This document shows positions 42,352 to 51,384 of a stretch of DNA of 64,000 bases, in pieces. The stretch is taken from NCBI GenBank assembly GCA_041490445.1, contig JBGPTF010000011.1:1-64000 (forward strand), read 5' to 3'. Position numbers and translations under genes: made by a program. The notes beneath the pieces were generated by a model, which had not been told where the DNA came from, searched no databases, and saw only the letters and a program-made list of their open reading frames with translations. Within the stretch, counting starts at the first letter, position 1, and the number at the start of each line of letters is the position of its first letter. Source of the DNA: JBGPTF01 sp041490445 (GTDB taxonomy: Bacteria > Acidobacteriota > Terriglobia > Acidiferrales > UBA7541).

Positions 42352-42759
42352 ATGCAGAGCCTGGACAAGCTGAAGCCGCTGGCGCTGCTCCTCCTGCGCT
42401 GGGGGCTGGGAATCATTTTCATCTACCACGGGTATCCGAAATTGTTCGGGCAAACGCAGGTGTGGATGCAAGCCTATGTGCACATGGGGTTCCCAGCCTA
42501 TTTCGCTTATCTCGCCGGCGTGCTGGAGCTCTTCGGGGGCTGTCTGTTCCTTGTCGGGTTTTTTACACGAATCGCGGGGCTGCTGCTGGCTTGCGAAATG
42601 GGCATCACCATTTGGAGAGTGAACCTGCCGCAAGGCGGCGTGCTGGCGCTCAACAACTACCAGTTGCCGCTCATCTTGGCGGTGGCGTCGCTTGCACTGG
42701 CCGCGACCGGCGCGGGTCTCCTCTCACTCGACTACGCGATCTTTCGGGACAAGGCGTGA
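42352..42759 (+). CDS. DoxX family membrane protein
   Basis: This 135-residue protein has four predicted membrane helices and the DoxX pattern: LLLRWGLGIIFIYHGYPKLFG, then GFPAYFAYLAGVLELFGG and FTRIAGLLLACEMGITIW. DoxX proteins are integral membrane proteins linked to quinone redox or to thiosulfate oxidation in some species. The ATG follows GAGGA. It is divergent from phosphofructokinase. Confidence 0.9.
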   Translation: MQSLDKLKPLALLLLRWGLGIIFIYHGYPKLFGQTQVWMQAYVHMGFPAYFAYLAGVLELFGGCLFLVGFFTRIAGLLLACEMGITIWRVNLPQGGVLALNNYQLPLILAVASLALAATGAGLLSLDYAIFRDKA

Positions 42760-42834
42760 TCAACTTCGCGCCAGGCCACTCGCGAATCACCCGCAGTTCT
42801 CGCTTTGCAACCAATCCATTACGGAGGCATTGAA

Positions 42835-43587
42835 ATGCCGCAAGGACCATCCGAGCAGCCATCCATTCCCCCCACGGAAGCGCCAATGGGAATGACCGGG
42901 CAGCGCCCTCAACCCATCGCGCCGCTGTGGCACCTGGCGCTGCTCATTCTTCTCTTCGCGATCTTCGGGGCAGCCGGTTTTGGGGGCGCGGCCCACAGGC
43001 TGAAATACAGCAGCCAAGCAGAACATTACCTGGTGCTCATCGCTTTCGAATGGGTGGTGTTTTCCTTTGTGTGGTTTGGAGTGTGGCGTGGAGGCACCGC
43101 ACTGCGCGACGTGATCGGGGGACAGTGGAAGTCGGCCCGCGACATCTTCCGCGACGTCGGCATCGGTCTGGGCTTCTGGGTGGCTTCTCTGATTGTTTTG
43201 GCGGTTGCGCAGATCCTGCTCCGAAATGCCCGCGCCCTTCCCAAGGGTTTCGCGCCGGGAGGGGCTTTCGAGATCCTCCTCTGGGGCGTGGTCGCGGCAA
43301 GCGCCGGGATCTGTGAAGAGACGATTTTCCGCGGATATTTGCAGAAGCAGATTCACGCGCTCACAGGGAGCCTTCCGCTTGCCGTTCTGTTGCAGGGAGT
43401 TCTCTTTGGATTCGCGCACGGATATCAAGGCTGGAAGTCCACCGTCACGATCAGTCTATTCGGGATGATGTTCGGCGTCCTGGCAGCATGGCGCAAAAGC
43501 GTTCGCCCAGGAATGATGGTCCACGGCTGGCAGGATTTTTTCGCGGGGATCGCGCTCAAGTACGTGGACAAGCTACCGCACAGGTAG
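42835..43587 (+). CDS. CPBP family intramembrane metalloprotease-like protein
   Basis: This 250-residue protein has a proline-rich N-terminus, then six to seven hydrophobic helices and the CPBP/CAAX-protease motifs CEETIFRGYLQ, GFAHGYQGW and MMVHGWQDFF. These supply the Glu pair and His residues of the active site. Substrates in bacteria are mostly unknown. The ATG follows GGAGG and lies 76 bases after doxX. Confidence 0.9.
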   Translation: MPQGPSEQPSIPPTEAPMGMTGQRPQPIAPLWHLALLILLFAIFGAAGFGGAAHRLKYSSQAEHYLVLIAFEWVVFSFVWFGVWRGGTALRDVIGGQWKSARDIFRDVGIGLGFWVASLIVLAVAQILLRNARALPKGFAPGGAFEILLWGVVAASAGICEETIFRGYLQKQIHALTGSLPLAVLLQGVLFGFAHGYQGWKSTVTISLFGMMFGVLAAWRKSVRPGMMVHGWQDFFAGIALKYVDKLPHR

Positions 43588-43644
43588 GTCACCACTGCGC
43601 GGCACGAGCCAGCCACCGCGGGCGAGCCGGAAGGTGAGACGCGG

Positions 43645-43989
43645 TCAGGCCGGGTGAGCCGTCTGCCGCGCCTGGCTCGATTGCTGCGCGGGCGAGTAGA
43701 CTGGCGCGACGGGCATCACCATCCAAGCAATGAGATAGCCGACGACTCCCGGGAAAATACCCGTCATGAACGCCACCAGAGCAAATACCAGCCGGATGAC
43801 AGTGGGGTCGGAATCGAGGTACTCCGCGATCCCGCCGCAGACACCCGCGATTTTGCAATCCACGGCCGACCGCATGAGCCGCTTGCGCACACCTGGCGCG
43901 GGCGTGTTTGCGACAGCCTGGCGCGTCCCGCAGTAGTAGCAGTAGTTCGAATACTCCGCGAGATCCCTGTGGCAGTTTCCGCAGACCAT
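43645..43989 (-). CDS. Zinc-ribbon PspC domain protein
   Basis: This 114-residue protein has an N-terminal zinc ribbon (CGNCHRDLAEYSNYCYYCG, two CxxC pairs), a short linker and a PspC domain (RSAVDCKIAGVCGGIAEYLD) followed by one hydrophobic helix. PspC proteins sense envelope stress. The zinc ribbon fused in front suggests extra protein or metal binding. It is convergent with the CPBP gene. Confidence 0.85.
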   Translation of the reverse strand: MVCGNCHRDLAEYSNYCYYCGTRQAVANTPAPGVRKRLMRSAVDCKIAGVCGGIAEYLDSDPTVIRLVFALVAFMTGIFPGVVGYLIAWMVMPVAPVYSPAQQSSQARQTAHPA

Positions 43990-44078
43990 GACCTACCCCC
44001 TTGCGCCGAACTTACAGGCATCCGGCGCTCCTCTTTCAGGTACGAACCAACGCGCAAAAAGGTTTCCCCCCGGCTCCT

Positions 44079-46235
44079 TCAAAAGGCAGCCAGTTCGCGA
44101 GCCGCGCGAACGATATCCTCCGTTTGCGGCAGGATCTCGTCTTCCAGTTTCGGCTGGTAGGCGCAATAGACGTCTTCCGCGGCGACGCGGCGGACGGGCG
44201 CATCCAACTCATCGAATAATTCGTCGGCGATGCGCGCGGCAATCTCCGCGCCATAGCCCCACGAGCGCGTGTCCTCGTAGGCGACGATCACGCGGTTCGT
44301 CTTGCGCACCGTCGCGGCAATCGCTTCCCAATCGTAAGGACTCAGCGTGCGCAGGTCGATGATCTCGACCGAAATGCCGTCCCGCGCGAGTTCCGCGGCG
44401 GCAACTTCGGCGCGGTGGACCACGGCACCGTAGGTAATCACGCTCAGATCCGTGCCCTCGCGCGCCACGCGCGCCTTACCAAACGGAATTGTGAAATCCG
44501 GACCCGGATAGGGCGAGCGGTTGTACGGCTGGCGATACAGGTGCTTGTGCTCGAGGAACATCACCGGATCGTCGCTGCGAATCGCCGTGCGCAGCAGGCC
44601 GCAGACATCGAGCGCCGTCGAAGGCATGACGACGCGCAGACCGGGGGAATGTGTAAAGAGCACTTCGCCGCACTGGCTGTGGTAGATCGCCCCGCCGGTC
44701 AGGTAGCCGCCAATCGCCGCGCGCAAAACCACCGGCGCTTTGAAATTCCCGGCCGAGCGCCAGCGCATAATGGGGAGCTCGCTCCGCAGCTGCATCATCG
44801 CCGGCCAGATGTAATCGAAGAATTGGATCTCCGGGACGGGCTTCAATCCGCGCGTGGCCATCCCGATGGCGCGGCCGACAATGTTCGCCTCCGCCAGCGG
44901 CGAATTAAATACGCGGCCGCAGCCGTAGCGCCGCTGCAATCCGGAAGTCGCCTTGAAGACGCCGCCTTTCCCTTTTACTTTGGCGAGGCTCTCTTCGCGG
45001 CTGCAGTCGGCAACGTCTTGGCCGAAAACCACGATCCGTTCGTCGCGCTGCATCTCGTCCATCAGGGTCGCCGAGACCATTTCGACCATGGTCTTCGGCT
45101 CGCCAGACGGTTTCGGCTCCGCTTCGAACGCTTCCGAGGTTGGATCCACGTCCGGCGAAAACATCCAGAGATGGATGGATTCCTTCGCGGGCAGTTCGGC
45201 CGCGAGGGCGCGATCAGTGGCTTCGCGGAGCTCACGATCCACGTCGGCCTCGATCTTTTCGATCTGCTCTTCGTCGAGGATGCCTTCCCGCACCAGGAAT
45301 AGGCTGAACTTCGGAAGCGGATCGCGCCGCGCTTCTTCTTCGCGCTCTTCGGGCGGCCTGTAGAGCTTTTCGTCGTCGGAGAACGAATGCGAGTACGGCC
45401 GAATCACATGCGCGTGAACCAGCGCGGGGCCCTTGCGAGCGCGACAGTGGGCCGCGGCGTGGCTGAGCGCGGCGTAGCTTTCGAGCGGTTCGGTGCCGTC
45501 GCATTCCTCGATGTGCAGGGACGGATAATTGGCGACCAGCTTCGAAATGCTGCCTCCCGCCGTCTGCACCTCCACCGGTACGGAAATCGCGTAGGCGTTG
45601 TCTTCGACAAGGAACAGCACCGGCAGCTTTTTCGTGGACGCGGTGTTGAGCGCTTCGAAAAACTCGCCTTCGCTCGTCGTGCCGTCTCCGCCCGAAACGT
45701 ACACGATTTCGTCGCGCTGATGCCGCATGGCAGCGCCGAGCGGCGCCTTCTTCGCGCGCGCGAGCGCCTCCGGAAACTGGTCGTAATAGAGCGAAGCCTC
45801 CGCGGCTCCGACGGCCTGCAGCCACTGCGTTCCCGTCGGTGAAGACTGGGATACGATGTTCAGTTTCTGATGGCCCCAGTGCGATGGCATCTGCCGCCCG
45901 CCGGAGCTCGGATCGTCCTTCGCGCCCACGGCTTCGAGCAGCATTTCGTATGGGGTCATGCCAAGCATCAGGCAGAGGGCGCGGTCGCGGTAGTAGGGAT
46001 AGAACCAGTCGTAGGAAGGCTTCAGCAGATGGCCTGCCGCCGCGAGCACCGCTTCGTGCCCCGCGCCGCTGATCTGGAAATAGATTTTGTTCTGGCGCTT
46101 GAGCTGGATCTCGCGGTCGTCGAGGCGCCGCGAGAGAAACATCGTGCGGTACAGGCGGATCAGCGACTCGCGGTCAAGGCCCTGATACTTCGCGGCGTCG
46201 AATTTGGCTGTCTTCGTGCGCGTCTGGGGAGGCAT
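44079..46235 (-). CDS. Fused E1 alpha-beta 2-oxoacid (branched-chain) dehydrogenase
   Basis: The 718-residue protein joins E1 alpha (about 1-340) and E1 beta (about 395-718). The alpha half has thiamine-diphosphate motif GGDGTTSEGEFFEALNTAS ending in EDN and the segment QISGAGHEA. The beta half has VVFGQDVADCSREES, FNSPLAEANIVGRAIGMA and EDTRSWGYGAEIAARI. It decarboxylates a branched-chain or pyruvate-type oxoacid. The E2 and E3 partners are not in this window. A sigma70-like promoter lies just upstream. Confidence 0.92.
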   Translation of the reverse strand: MPPQTRTKTAKFDAAKYQGLDRESLIRLYRTMFLSRRLDDREIQLKRQNKIYFQISGAGHEAVLAAAGHLLKPSYDWFYPYYRDRALCLMLGMTPYEMLLEAVGAKDDPSSGGRQMPSHWGHQKLNIVSQSSPTGTQWLQAVGAAEASLYYDQFPEALARAKKAPLGAAMRHQRDEIVYVSGGDGTTSEGEFFEALNTASTKKLPVLFLVEDNAYAISVPVEVQTAGGSISKLVANYPSLHIEECDGTEPLESYAALSHAAAHCRARKGPALVHAHVIRPYSHSFSDDEKLYRPPEEREEEARRDPLPKFSLFLVREGILDEEQIEKIEADVDRELREATDRALAAELPAKESIHLWMFSPDVDPTSEAFEAEPKPSGEPKTMVEMVSATLMDEMQRDERIVVFGQDVADCSREESLAKVKGKGGVFKATSGLQRRYGCGRVFNSPLAEANIVGRAIGMATRGLKPVPEIQFFDYIWPAMMQLRSELPIMRWRSAGNFKAPVVLRAAIGGYLTGGAIYHSQCGEVLFTHSPGLRVVMPSTALDVCGLLRTAIRSDDPVMFLEHKHLYRQPYNRSPYPGPDFTIPFGKARVAREGTDLSVITYGAVVHRAEVAAAELARDGISVEIIDLRTLSPYDWEAIAATVRKTNRVIVAYEDTRSWGYGAEIAARIADELFDELDAPVRRVAAEDVYCAYQPKLEDEILPQTEDIVRAARELAAF

Positions 46236-46286
46236 GCGCTTCCTTTCGCGTCAGTCTTCGCGCCACGCGGCGAGAGGGTGCAAGTC

Positions 46287-46316
46287 ATTATAACGAATCG
46301 AGCCGCGCGGGGCCAA
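46287..46316 (-). promoter_or_regulatory. Candidate sigma70 promoter for the E1 gene
   Basis: TTGGCC (46311-46316) and TATAAT (46287-46292) on the minus strand are 18 bases apart, about 50 bases upstream of the dehydrogenase start. The -10 is the exact consensus. Confidence 0.55.
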
Positions 46317-46346
46317 AAGGAAGTCTCAGGCTTTCGCAAAAGCTCA

Positions 46347-47180
46347 TCAATGAAGAGAGAACAGATGATGGGAGAGAATCTCTCCGGTTACGAGCACGGC
46401 AATCAGGTACATCAGCCCAAACCGGAATGACCAGACAGTGAGGTAAGCCCAAAGGGCGGGCCGCTCGTCGGATTGTGGAAGCATCCGAGCGACAATAACC
46501 ATTGCCGCCAGGCCAAGAAGCCAGAGGAGGATCGCGAACGCAAAAATGGCTGGTCCACTGGATGTCATTGTCCGAACCAGAACGCCCACGAAGGGGAGCA
46601 GAAAAAATGAGAATGCAGGAGCCAGAAGCCATTTCGATCTTCGCTCTTTATCCGGCGACCACTCCGCCTCGGACTCCCCTTCTGAAGTCAGTCGGCGCTC
46701 AGCAAGTCTGAGCGGAATGCCTGCGGCTTTTGCGACTCGGGAAGCGATCTCGATCAGGCGTTTGCGGGGGAACGCATCGTCGCACCCCAAGATTAGAAAC
46801 TCCGCGCCACCTGGACGGCGCAGAAAGATAGAGACTCCATCGTATGCCCCGAAAGCGATTTTCTTGCAAACAACCAGTTCGGCATTCGGCAGCAACTCGA
46901 CCCTCGTGGAAGCCTCCAACGTAGTCTTTCGTGCGAACCACGATGGGAAGTACGTAATTGTCTTCCGGTCGGGTGAAAGCTCGAGCCAGGCGAGCGAAGC
47001 CCGATGGCTTGCGTAGATAGCCCAAGCTGCCAGCAGGAAAATTGGGATTGCCGGCAGTTTTGGAACATCTGGGGCCGCAAAGTAGAGCACGGTCACGCCG
47101 CCGCCAATCAATGCCATCACAACAGCCAACCAGCGAGGCCATTTCTGATTGACATACAAGCGGAGTGGCCTGCCATTCAT
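46347..47180 (-). CDS. Hypothetical integral membrane protein
   Basis: This 277-residue protein has two N-terminal membrane helices (about 17-60), a soluble middle (65-180) of beta type reminiscent of a bacterial PH-like domain, then a highly charged loop and three C-terminal helices (about 190-270). No catalytic motif is seen. It stands alone between the E1 gene and the divergent permease. The family is unrecognised. Confidence 0.65.
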   Translation of the reverse strand: MNGRPLRLYVNQKWPRWLAVVMALIGGGVTVLYFAAPDVPKLPAIPIFLLAAWAIYASHRASLAWLELSPDRKTITYFPSWFARKTTLEASTRVELLPNAELVVCKKIAFGAYDGVSIFLRRPGGAEFLILGCDDAFPRKRLIEIASRVAKAAGIPLRLAERRLTSEGESEAEWSPDKERRSKWLLAPAFSFFLLPFVGVLVRTMTSSGPAIFAFAILLWLLGLAAMVIVARMLPQSDERPALWAYLTVWSFRFGLMYLIAVLVTGEILSHHLFSLH

Positions 47181-47349
47181 GGGTGTATTCTAGCGCAAGA
47201 CAAGCTCTGGAATCTCGCCTGGTAACTGTGCTGCTTGCTTCCGACATCCTGGCAAAGTGGACTCTATGGGAGAGTCGGAAAAAGGCTTTTGTTTTTTTCG
47301 CGCGGTGCTATAAAAGTCGCGTGCGCAACAAGCTTTTTGGAGTTGCGGA

Positions 47350-48330
47350 TTGAGCTGGTTGCGCCGCCGTGGCACCGCGGCGGACGCGCCTTCCCCTCTG
47401 CCTCGCAAACTAACCCTCCTTCTCCTTGTCGGAGCCACCTATTCGATGGTGGCTGGCGGGCCGTACGGCACCGAAGAAATCGTCGGAAAGGCCGGCTATT
47501 CCGGGGCGCTTCTGATTCTGATTCTCACGCCGCTGCTGTGGAGCTTGCCCACAGCGCTGATGGTGAGCGAGCTTTCAAGCACGCTACCGGAAGAGGGCGG
47601 ATTCTACGCCTGGGTGACGCGCGCGATGGGGCCGTTCTGGGGCTACCAGGAAGCGTGGCTCTCCCTGGCGGGCAGCCTGTTCGACATGGCCATCTATCCC
47701 ACCTTGTTTGTCTATTACCTCGGCCATTTCCTTCCGTCACTTGCAAGCGGAAACATGAAGAACTGGCTCGGGCTCGGGCTGATCGCTGTTTGCACCATCT
47801 GGAATATCTTCGGAGCACGCGCTGTAGGAGAAGGATCGGTCCTTTTCACCGCCATCGTACTGGGGCCATTTGTCGTCCTCATTGTTTTCGCACTTTTCCA
47901 TCATTCGGCCGCAGGGGTTTCCCATGCCGCACTGGGACATGCGGACATCCTCGGCGGGGTCCTGATCGCCATGTGGAACCTGATGGGGTGGGACAACGTC
48001 TCTACAGTTGCCGGGGAAGTAGAAAAGCCTCGGCGGACCTATCCACTCGCGATGGCGGCTGCCGTCACGCTTGTGGTTGTTTCCTATCTCGCGCCCATCG
48101 CGGCGGTGGCGCGCACGGGCATCAGTCCCAATGAATGGACCACCGGCGGCTGGGTGGATCTCGGCAGAATGATCGGCGGAGGGGCGCTCGCCGGGGCGCT
48201 GGCGCTGGGAGGCGTTCTCGGCTCTGTCGGCTCGTTCAACGCGCTCTCGATCGGCGTGGTGTTGATCGCGCTGGGACCGCTGCTGTACTTTCTCAGCCGG
48301 CGCTTCGGCAGGGTGGCGGCGCGGGTTTAG
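47350..48330 (+). CDS. APC superfamily permease, shortened
   Basis: The 326-residue sequence begins like an APC amino acid permease (ATYSMVAGGPYGTEEIVGKA, MVSELSSTLPEEGGFYAWV, WNLMGWDNVSTVAGEVEKPR) and reaches the middle helices. After LGSVGSFNAL it jumps to VVLIALGPLLYFLSRRFG, typical of the last helix. APC permeases are usually about 440 residues, so about 110 residues (several helices) appear deleted in frame. Whether it still transports is doubtful. It starts at TTG with GGAG seven bases upstream. Confidence 0.75.
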   Translation: MSWLRRRGTAADAPSPLPRKLTLLLLVGATYSMVAGGPYGTEEIVGKAGYSGALLILILTPLLWSLPTALMVSELSSTLPEEGGFYAWVTRAMGPFWGYQEAWLSLAGSLFDMAIYPTLFVYYLGHFLPSLASGNMKNWLGLGLIAVCTIWNIFGARAVGEGSVLFTAIVLGPFVVLIVFALFHHSAAGVSHAALGHADILGGVLIAMWNLMGWDNVSTVAGEVEKPRRTYPLAMAAAVTLVVVSYLAPIAAVARTGISPNEWTTGGWVDLGRMIGGGALAGALALGGVLGSVGSFNALSIGVVLIALGPLLYFLSRRFGRVAARV

Positions 48331-48747
48331 TCCACAACACAAAGGCCTGTCTTGACGGGGAGACTCGGAGTATAGTCGCGGCGTTCGGGCAGAGAACCAA
48401 GACTAAGGTTTGGCACAATCTAATTGTTAGGCGAGATCAAGAGATGTCCGCTGACAGTCCGTCCACGAAAATGACGTTGCGTTACATCGAGGCAGTCTTC
48501 AACCAGCGCTGGGGGAGATTGTGACGCTGTCGCACGTGTGCGTGATTCTCGAGATCTGGCTGGTCACCTCCGCGGTGACGGCCCCCGTCGTGGGACAGTT
48601 TCTCCATGTGGGATCGGTTTCCGACTCCGACGAGCTCGCGCCGGAGTACAGTTCTCCACGCAATTCCCCGCCCCAACAATAGCCACCTTGCTGAAGAGAA
48701 CGGCACAGACTTCTCTGCCGACCGCAAATCATCGGCGAAAGAATACC
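48331..48747. other. Intergenic region downstream of the shortened permease
   Basis: About 420 bases without a convincing gene. A 26-codon frame at 48444-48524 and longer antisense frames have no recognisable product. No repeat or RNA structure stood out. It might be decayed sequence accompanying the permease deletion. Confidence 0.35.
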
Positions 48748-49101
48748 CTAAGAAAGGGAATCGAAGAGCTCGGCGGTCTTTGCGAAATCACCTTCGCCGT
48801 GGCGGATCACTTGGCCCGATACGGATTTAAAGGGTTCTTCGCTCGGGATGCGGTCGAGCCAGCGCTGGTGCGTGAGCTTTTCGTGGTCGGAGAAATCGAG
48901 CCGGACAATCAGCCGGATGATCTCGCTACCCGCGGCGGCCTTCTTCTTGCCGTCTGATTTCTCCGGTTCCTTCCGGTCGAATTTCAGCTCCATTTTCTTG
49001 CCGAGCCGGAAAGCTTGCTTCCATCCCTCAATGCGGTGACGGGCCTGCTGGGCGGATTCTTCATTCGCGCCGAAATCGAATAGCAAATAGGATTGCGCCA
49101 T
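48748..49101 (-). CDS. Conserved hypothetical protein (117 aa)
   Basis: The start is ATG 49101, with AAAGGA five bases upstream. The product is 117 residues, soluble and strongly charged, with a Lys-rich middle (KFDRKEPEKSDGKKKAAAG) flanked by short beta stretches MAQSYLLFDFG and EIIRLIVRLDFSDHEKLTH. It may be nucleic-acid binding because of its charge, but no motif supports this. Divergent from crcB. Confidence 0.6.
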   Translation of the reverse strand: MAQSYLLFDFGANEESAQQARHRIEGWKQAFRLGKKMELKFDRKEPEKSDGKKKAAAGSEIIRLIVRLDFSDHEKLTHQRWLDRIPSEEPFKSVSGQVIRHGEGDFAKTAELFDSLS

Positions 49102-49153
49102 GCATCCTTTGTATCGGCACCGATGCTCGGATGTCAAGCACGGCGCATGCGAA

Positions 49154-49182
49154 TTGCCGCGACGCTTTGGCAATGCTACACT
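49154..49182 (+). promoter_or_regulatory. Candidate promoter for the fluoride riboswitch transcript
   Basis: TTGCCG (49154-49159) and TACACT (49177-49182) are 17 bases apart. The predicted start lies about 7 bases before the riboswitch aptamer, as needed for a leader RNA. Confidence 0.45.
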
Positions 49183-49195
49183 GTCTGTGTCCGAT

Positions 49196-49249
49196 CGAAA
49201 GGCGATGGAGTTCGCCTAAACCGTCCGACGTTGGACTGATGACTCCTGG
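49196..49249 (+). promoter_or_regulatory. Fluoride riboswitch (crcB motif)
   Basis: The leader contains the crcB-motif core: GGCGATGGAGTTCGCC forms the first hairpin, followed by TAAACCG and TGATGACTCCT, which provide the pseudoknot and ligand pocket. The end of the aptamer overlaps the left arm of a terminator hairpin (CTCCTGG), so fluoride binding would prevent termination. It controls crcB and the DUF190 gene. Confidence 0.93.
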
Positions 49250-49276
49250 CTGCCGGCTGGCGTCCAGGAGTTTTTT
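49242..49276 (+). terminator. Intrinsic terminator of the fluoride riboswitch
   Basis: ACTCCTGG pairs with CCAGGAGT (49264-49271) and is followed by a run of T. The left arm is shared with the aptamer, giving mutually exclusive folds, which is the expression platform. Confidence 0.88.
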
Positions 49277-49310
49277 GTTGGGTGCCGCGGCGCAGATAGA
49301 AGGAGCGGCC

Positions 49311-49682
49311 GTGCGCTTGACCTTGTTGATCGTTTTTGGCGCCGCGGGGACACTCGCGCGTTATGGCCTGCAGGGCCTGGTGCAATACCGCACCGGACCG
49401 GGCTTCCCCTCCGGGACGCTGGCCGTCAATCTCCTTGGCTGCCTTCTACTCGGCGGCGTCACGCAGTACGGATTGCAGCACCTCGCCGTGCCCCCCGATT
49501 GGCGGATCGGCATTACCGTGGGCTTCTTCGGGGCTTTCACCACATTTTCCGCGTTCAGTTGGGAGACCGCCCGCATGTTGCAGGACGGCGAATGGAAGCA
49601 AGCCGCTCTGTATGTGTTTTTCAGTGTGATCGGCGGGCTGTTCGCGGTTTTGTCCGGCATGAAGCTGGCCGACAAGATTTAG
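49311..49682 (+). CDS. crcB: Fluoride channel CrcB/Fluc
   Basis: This 123-residue protein has four membrane helices. It starts at GTG with AAGGAG seven bases upstream. The family markers GAAGTLARYGLQGL, FPSGTLAVNLLGC and GFFGAFTTFSAFSWE are present; the last includes the conserved Phe residues that line the fluoride pore. It exports toxic fluoride as an antiparallel dimer. The fluoride riboswitch in front confirms the role. Confidence 0.97.
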   Translation: MRLTLLIVFGAAGTLARYGLQGLVQYRTGPGFPSGTLAVNLLGCLLLGGVTQYGLQHLAVPPDWRIGITVGFFGAFTTFSAFSWETARMLQDGEWKQAALYVFFSVIGGLFAVLSGMKLADKI

Positions 49683-49690
49683 GAGGCGCC

Positions 49691-50035
49691 ATGCAACACG
49701 AACGATTCGAAGGCGAACGCACGCTGATGCGCATCCACATCGGCGAATCCGACCGCTCGGAAGGAAAGCCACTCTACCAGGCGATCGTGGAGCTCTTCCG
49801 TCGCGAACGATTCAGCGGCGTCACCGTGCTGCGTGGCGTGGGCGGCTATGGCTCGTCGAGCATCTACCACACGGACAAAATTTTGCGCCTCTCGCAGGAC
49901 TTACCCATCGTCATCGAAGCCGTTGAATCCGCGGAGCGGATCGAGAGCATCCTGCCACATCTCGATGACATGGTCGGCGGCGGGCTGATCACGCTCGAAA
50001 AAGTTCGCGTGATCCTTTACCGCTCCGCGAAGTAG
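49691..50035 (+). CDS. DUF190 protein, fluoride regulon
   Basis: The 114-residue protein matches DUF190, with GERTLMRIHIGESDR, the PII-like ferredoxin fold features GVTVLRGVGGYGSSS and VVIEAVE-type strand (LPIVIEAVESAERI). It follows AGGAGG and begins eight bases after crcB, so it shares the fluoride riboswitch. DUF190 proteins are frequently found beside crcB, but their role is not known; a PII-like sensor that binds a ligand is an inference from the fold. Confidence 0.9.
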   Translation: MQHERFEGERTLMRIHIGESDRSEGKPLYQAIVELFRRERFSGVTVLRGVGGYGSSSIYHTDKILRLSQDLPIVIEAVESAERIESILPHLDDMVGGGLITLEKVRVILYRSAK

Positions 50036-50073
50036 CAGACGCCGATTCGCTCGTCACGTCGCGAGGTGAGGGT

Positions 50074-51165
50074 TCACTTCAGACGCTTCAGATCCTTCTT
50101 AGCCGGCACGAAATTTGGCTCCATCTGGAGCGACGTTTCGATCTCGGCGATTGCTTCTTGCTTGCGACCCTGCTTCTCCAGAACCAGCCCCAGGCGCCAG
50201 TGAGCCGCATTGAGGCCCGGTGTTCCCGCTTCAGGCTCCTGCGTCAGGTACTTGCGGAAATAGCGCTCCGCACGCGCCATGTCGCTTCCATGGAGCAGGA
50301 GGGCCTTGCCGACCTGAAAGTCCGGGTTGAGGTCATCCGGGTCTGCTTTCTCTGCTTTGGCGAGGACGGCGTCCAAGTCCGTCCAGCGGGAGCCCAGAAC
50401 ATAGACCCATGCCAGAACCTCATAGGGAGCCGCTCGGCTGGGATCAATCTTCTGCGCATCGAGAGCATATTTCTCGGCGAGATCATATTTCTTCTGTTTG
50501 TCTCCGAGATAGTAGCTCGCCAGAAGGATTCGGGGATCGTAATAACGCGGGTTCGCTGCGGCAGCCTTGAGATAAGACGATTCAGCGTTGGCAAGGTCTT
50601 TGTTCTTCTGCGCTATCTCTGCTTGAGCCATGAATCCGCGGGCAGGATCGAGTTGCGAGATCTCGCTTGCCACCTTCTGAGCTTCACTCTTGCTTCCTCC
50701 AAGGATGCCCGGCGCTTCAAGATAGAATTCCATGAGGCCTGCGCGCGCGTCGAGCAGCTTCGAGTCAAGCGCCACGGCTCTCTCGTTCTCTCTCCGGTAG
50801 CGCTTGGCCAGGCCCATCTTCTTGAACATGCCGACGCCGGAGGCATCGGTCATCTCGCCGCACACCTGTCCAAGCTGCCAGTGGTAATAGGCGTTCTTCT
50901 CGTCCATTGCTACGGCCTTTTCTGCCAGTTGCATCGCAGTGTCGTAGTCGCGAAAAGCCAGTCTTACACGCGAAAGCAAATAGAACGTTCGGGCATCGTT
51001 GGGATTTGTTTTGGCGAGAGCTTCCACAATTCCCCGCGCTCGTTTCCAATGGCCCGCTTCCATCAAGGCCTCGGGCGAGGAATTGTCCGCGAGAGCTGCG
51101 CCAGCCAGAGCAAGAGCCAGCAGGACAGCAGGACCCAGCCGGGGTCGCACGGTTTGCGTTTCCAT
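50074..51165 (-). CDS. Secreted TPR protein
   Basis: The 363-residue protein starts at ATG 51165, giving a signal peptide (about 1-27, LLALALAGAALA). Then come about seven TPR-type helical repeats, such as NDARTFYLLSRVRLAFRDYD, PSRAAPYEVLAWVYVLGSRW and AAHWRLGLVLEKQGRKQEAI. It should be a periplasmic or outer-membrane scaffold. It converges with the DUF190 gene. Partners cannot be deduced. Confidence 0.85.
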   Translation of the reverse strand: METQTVRPRLGPAVLLALALAGAALADNSSPEALMEAGHWKRARGIVEALAKTNPNDARTFYLLSRVRLAFRDYDTAMQLAEKAVAMDEKNAYYHWQLGQVCGEMTDASGVGMFKKMGLAKRYRRENERAVALDSKLLDARAGLMEFYLEAPGILGGSKSEAQKVASEISQLDPARGFMAQAEIAQKNKDLANAESSYLKAAAANPRYYDPRILLASYYLGDKQKKYDLAEKYALDAQKIDPSRAAPYEVLAWVYVLGSRWTDLDAVLAKAEKADPDDLNPDFQVGKALLLHGSDMARAERYFRKYLTQEPEAGTPGLNAAHWRLGLVLEKQGRKQEAIAEIETSLQMEPNFVPAKKDLKRLK

Positions 51166-51384
51166 TTGTTGTCGAAGCCCCCTCTGTTGACACGCTTCCA
51201 ACAATGCAGCTAAGAAACATCCGGCCTGATAACTTCAGCGAGCGCCAAACGGCTTGTCTCATTAGACTAACGACATGCCAATTGGGTTTGTTCCCCAGTT
51301 TACTTGTCACAAGAGCAGAAGAACACGGTTGCGGCCGGCGGCCTGTCGTGGTAGCCTCAGCGAACAAAAGGCGAAGGAGGCTCT

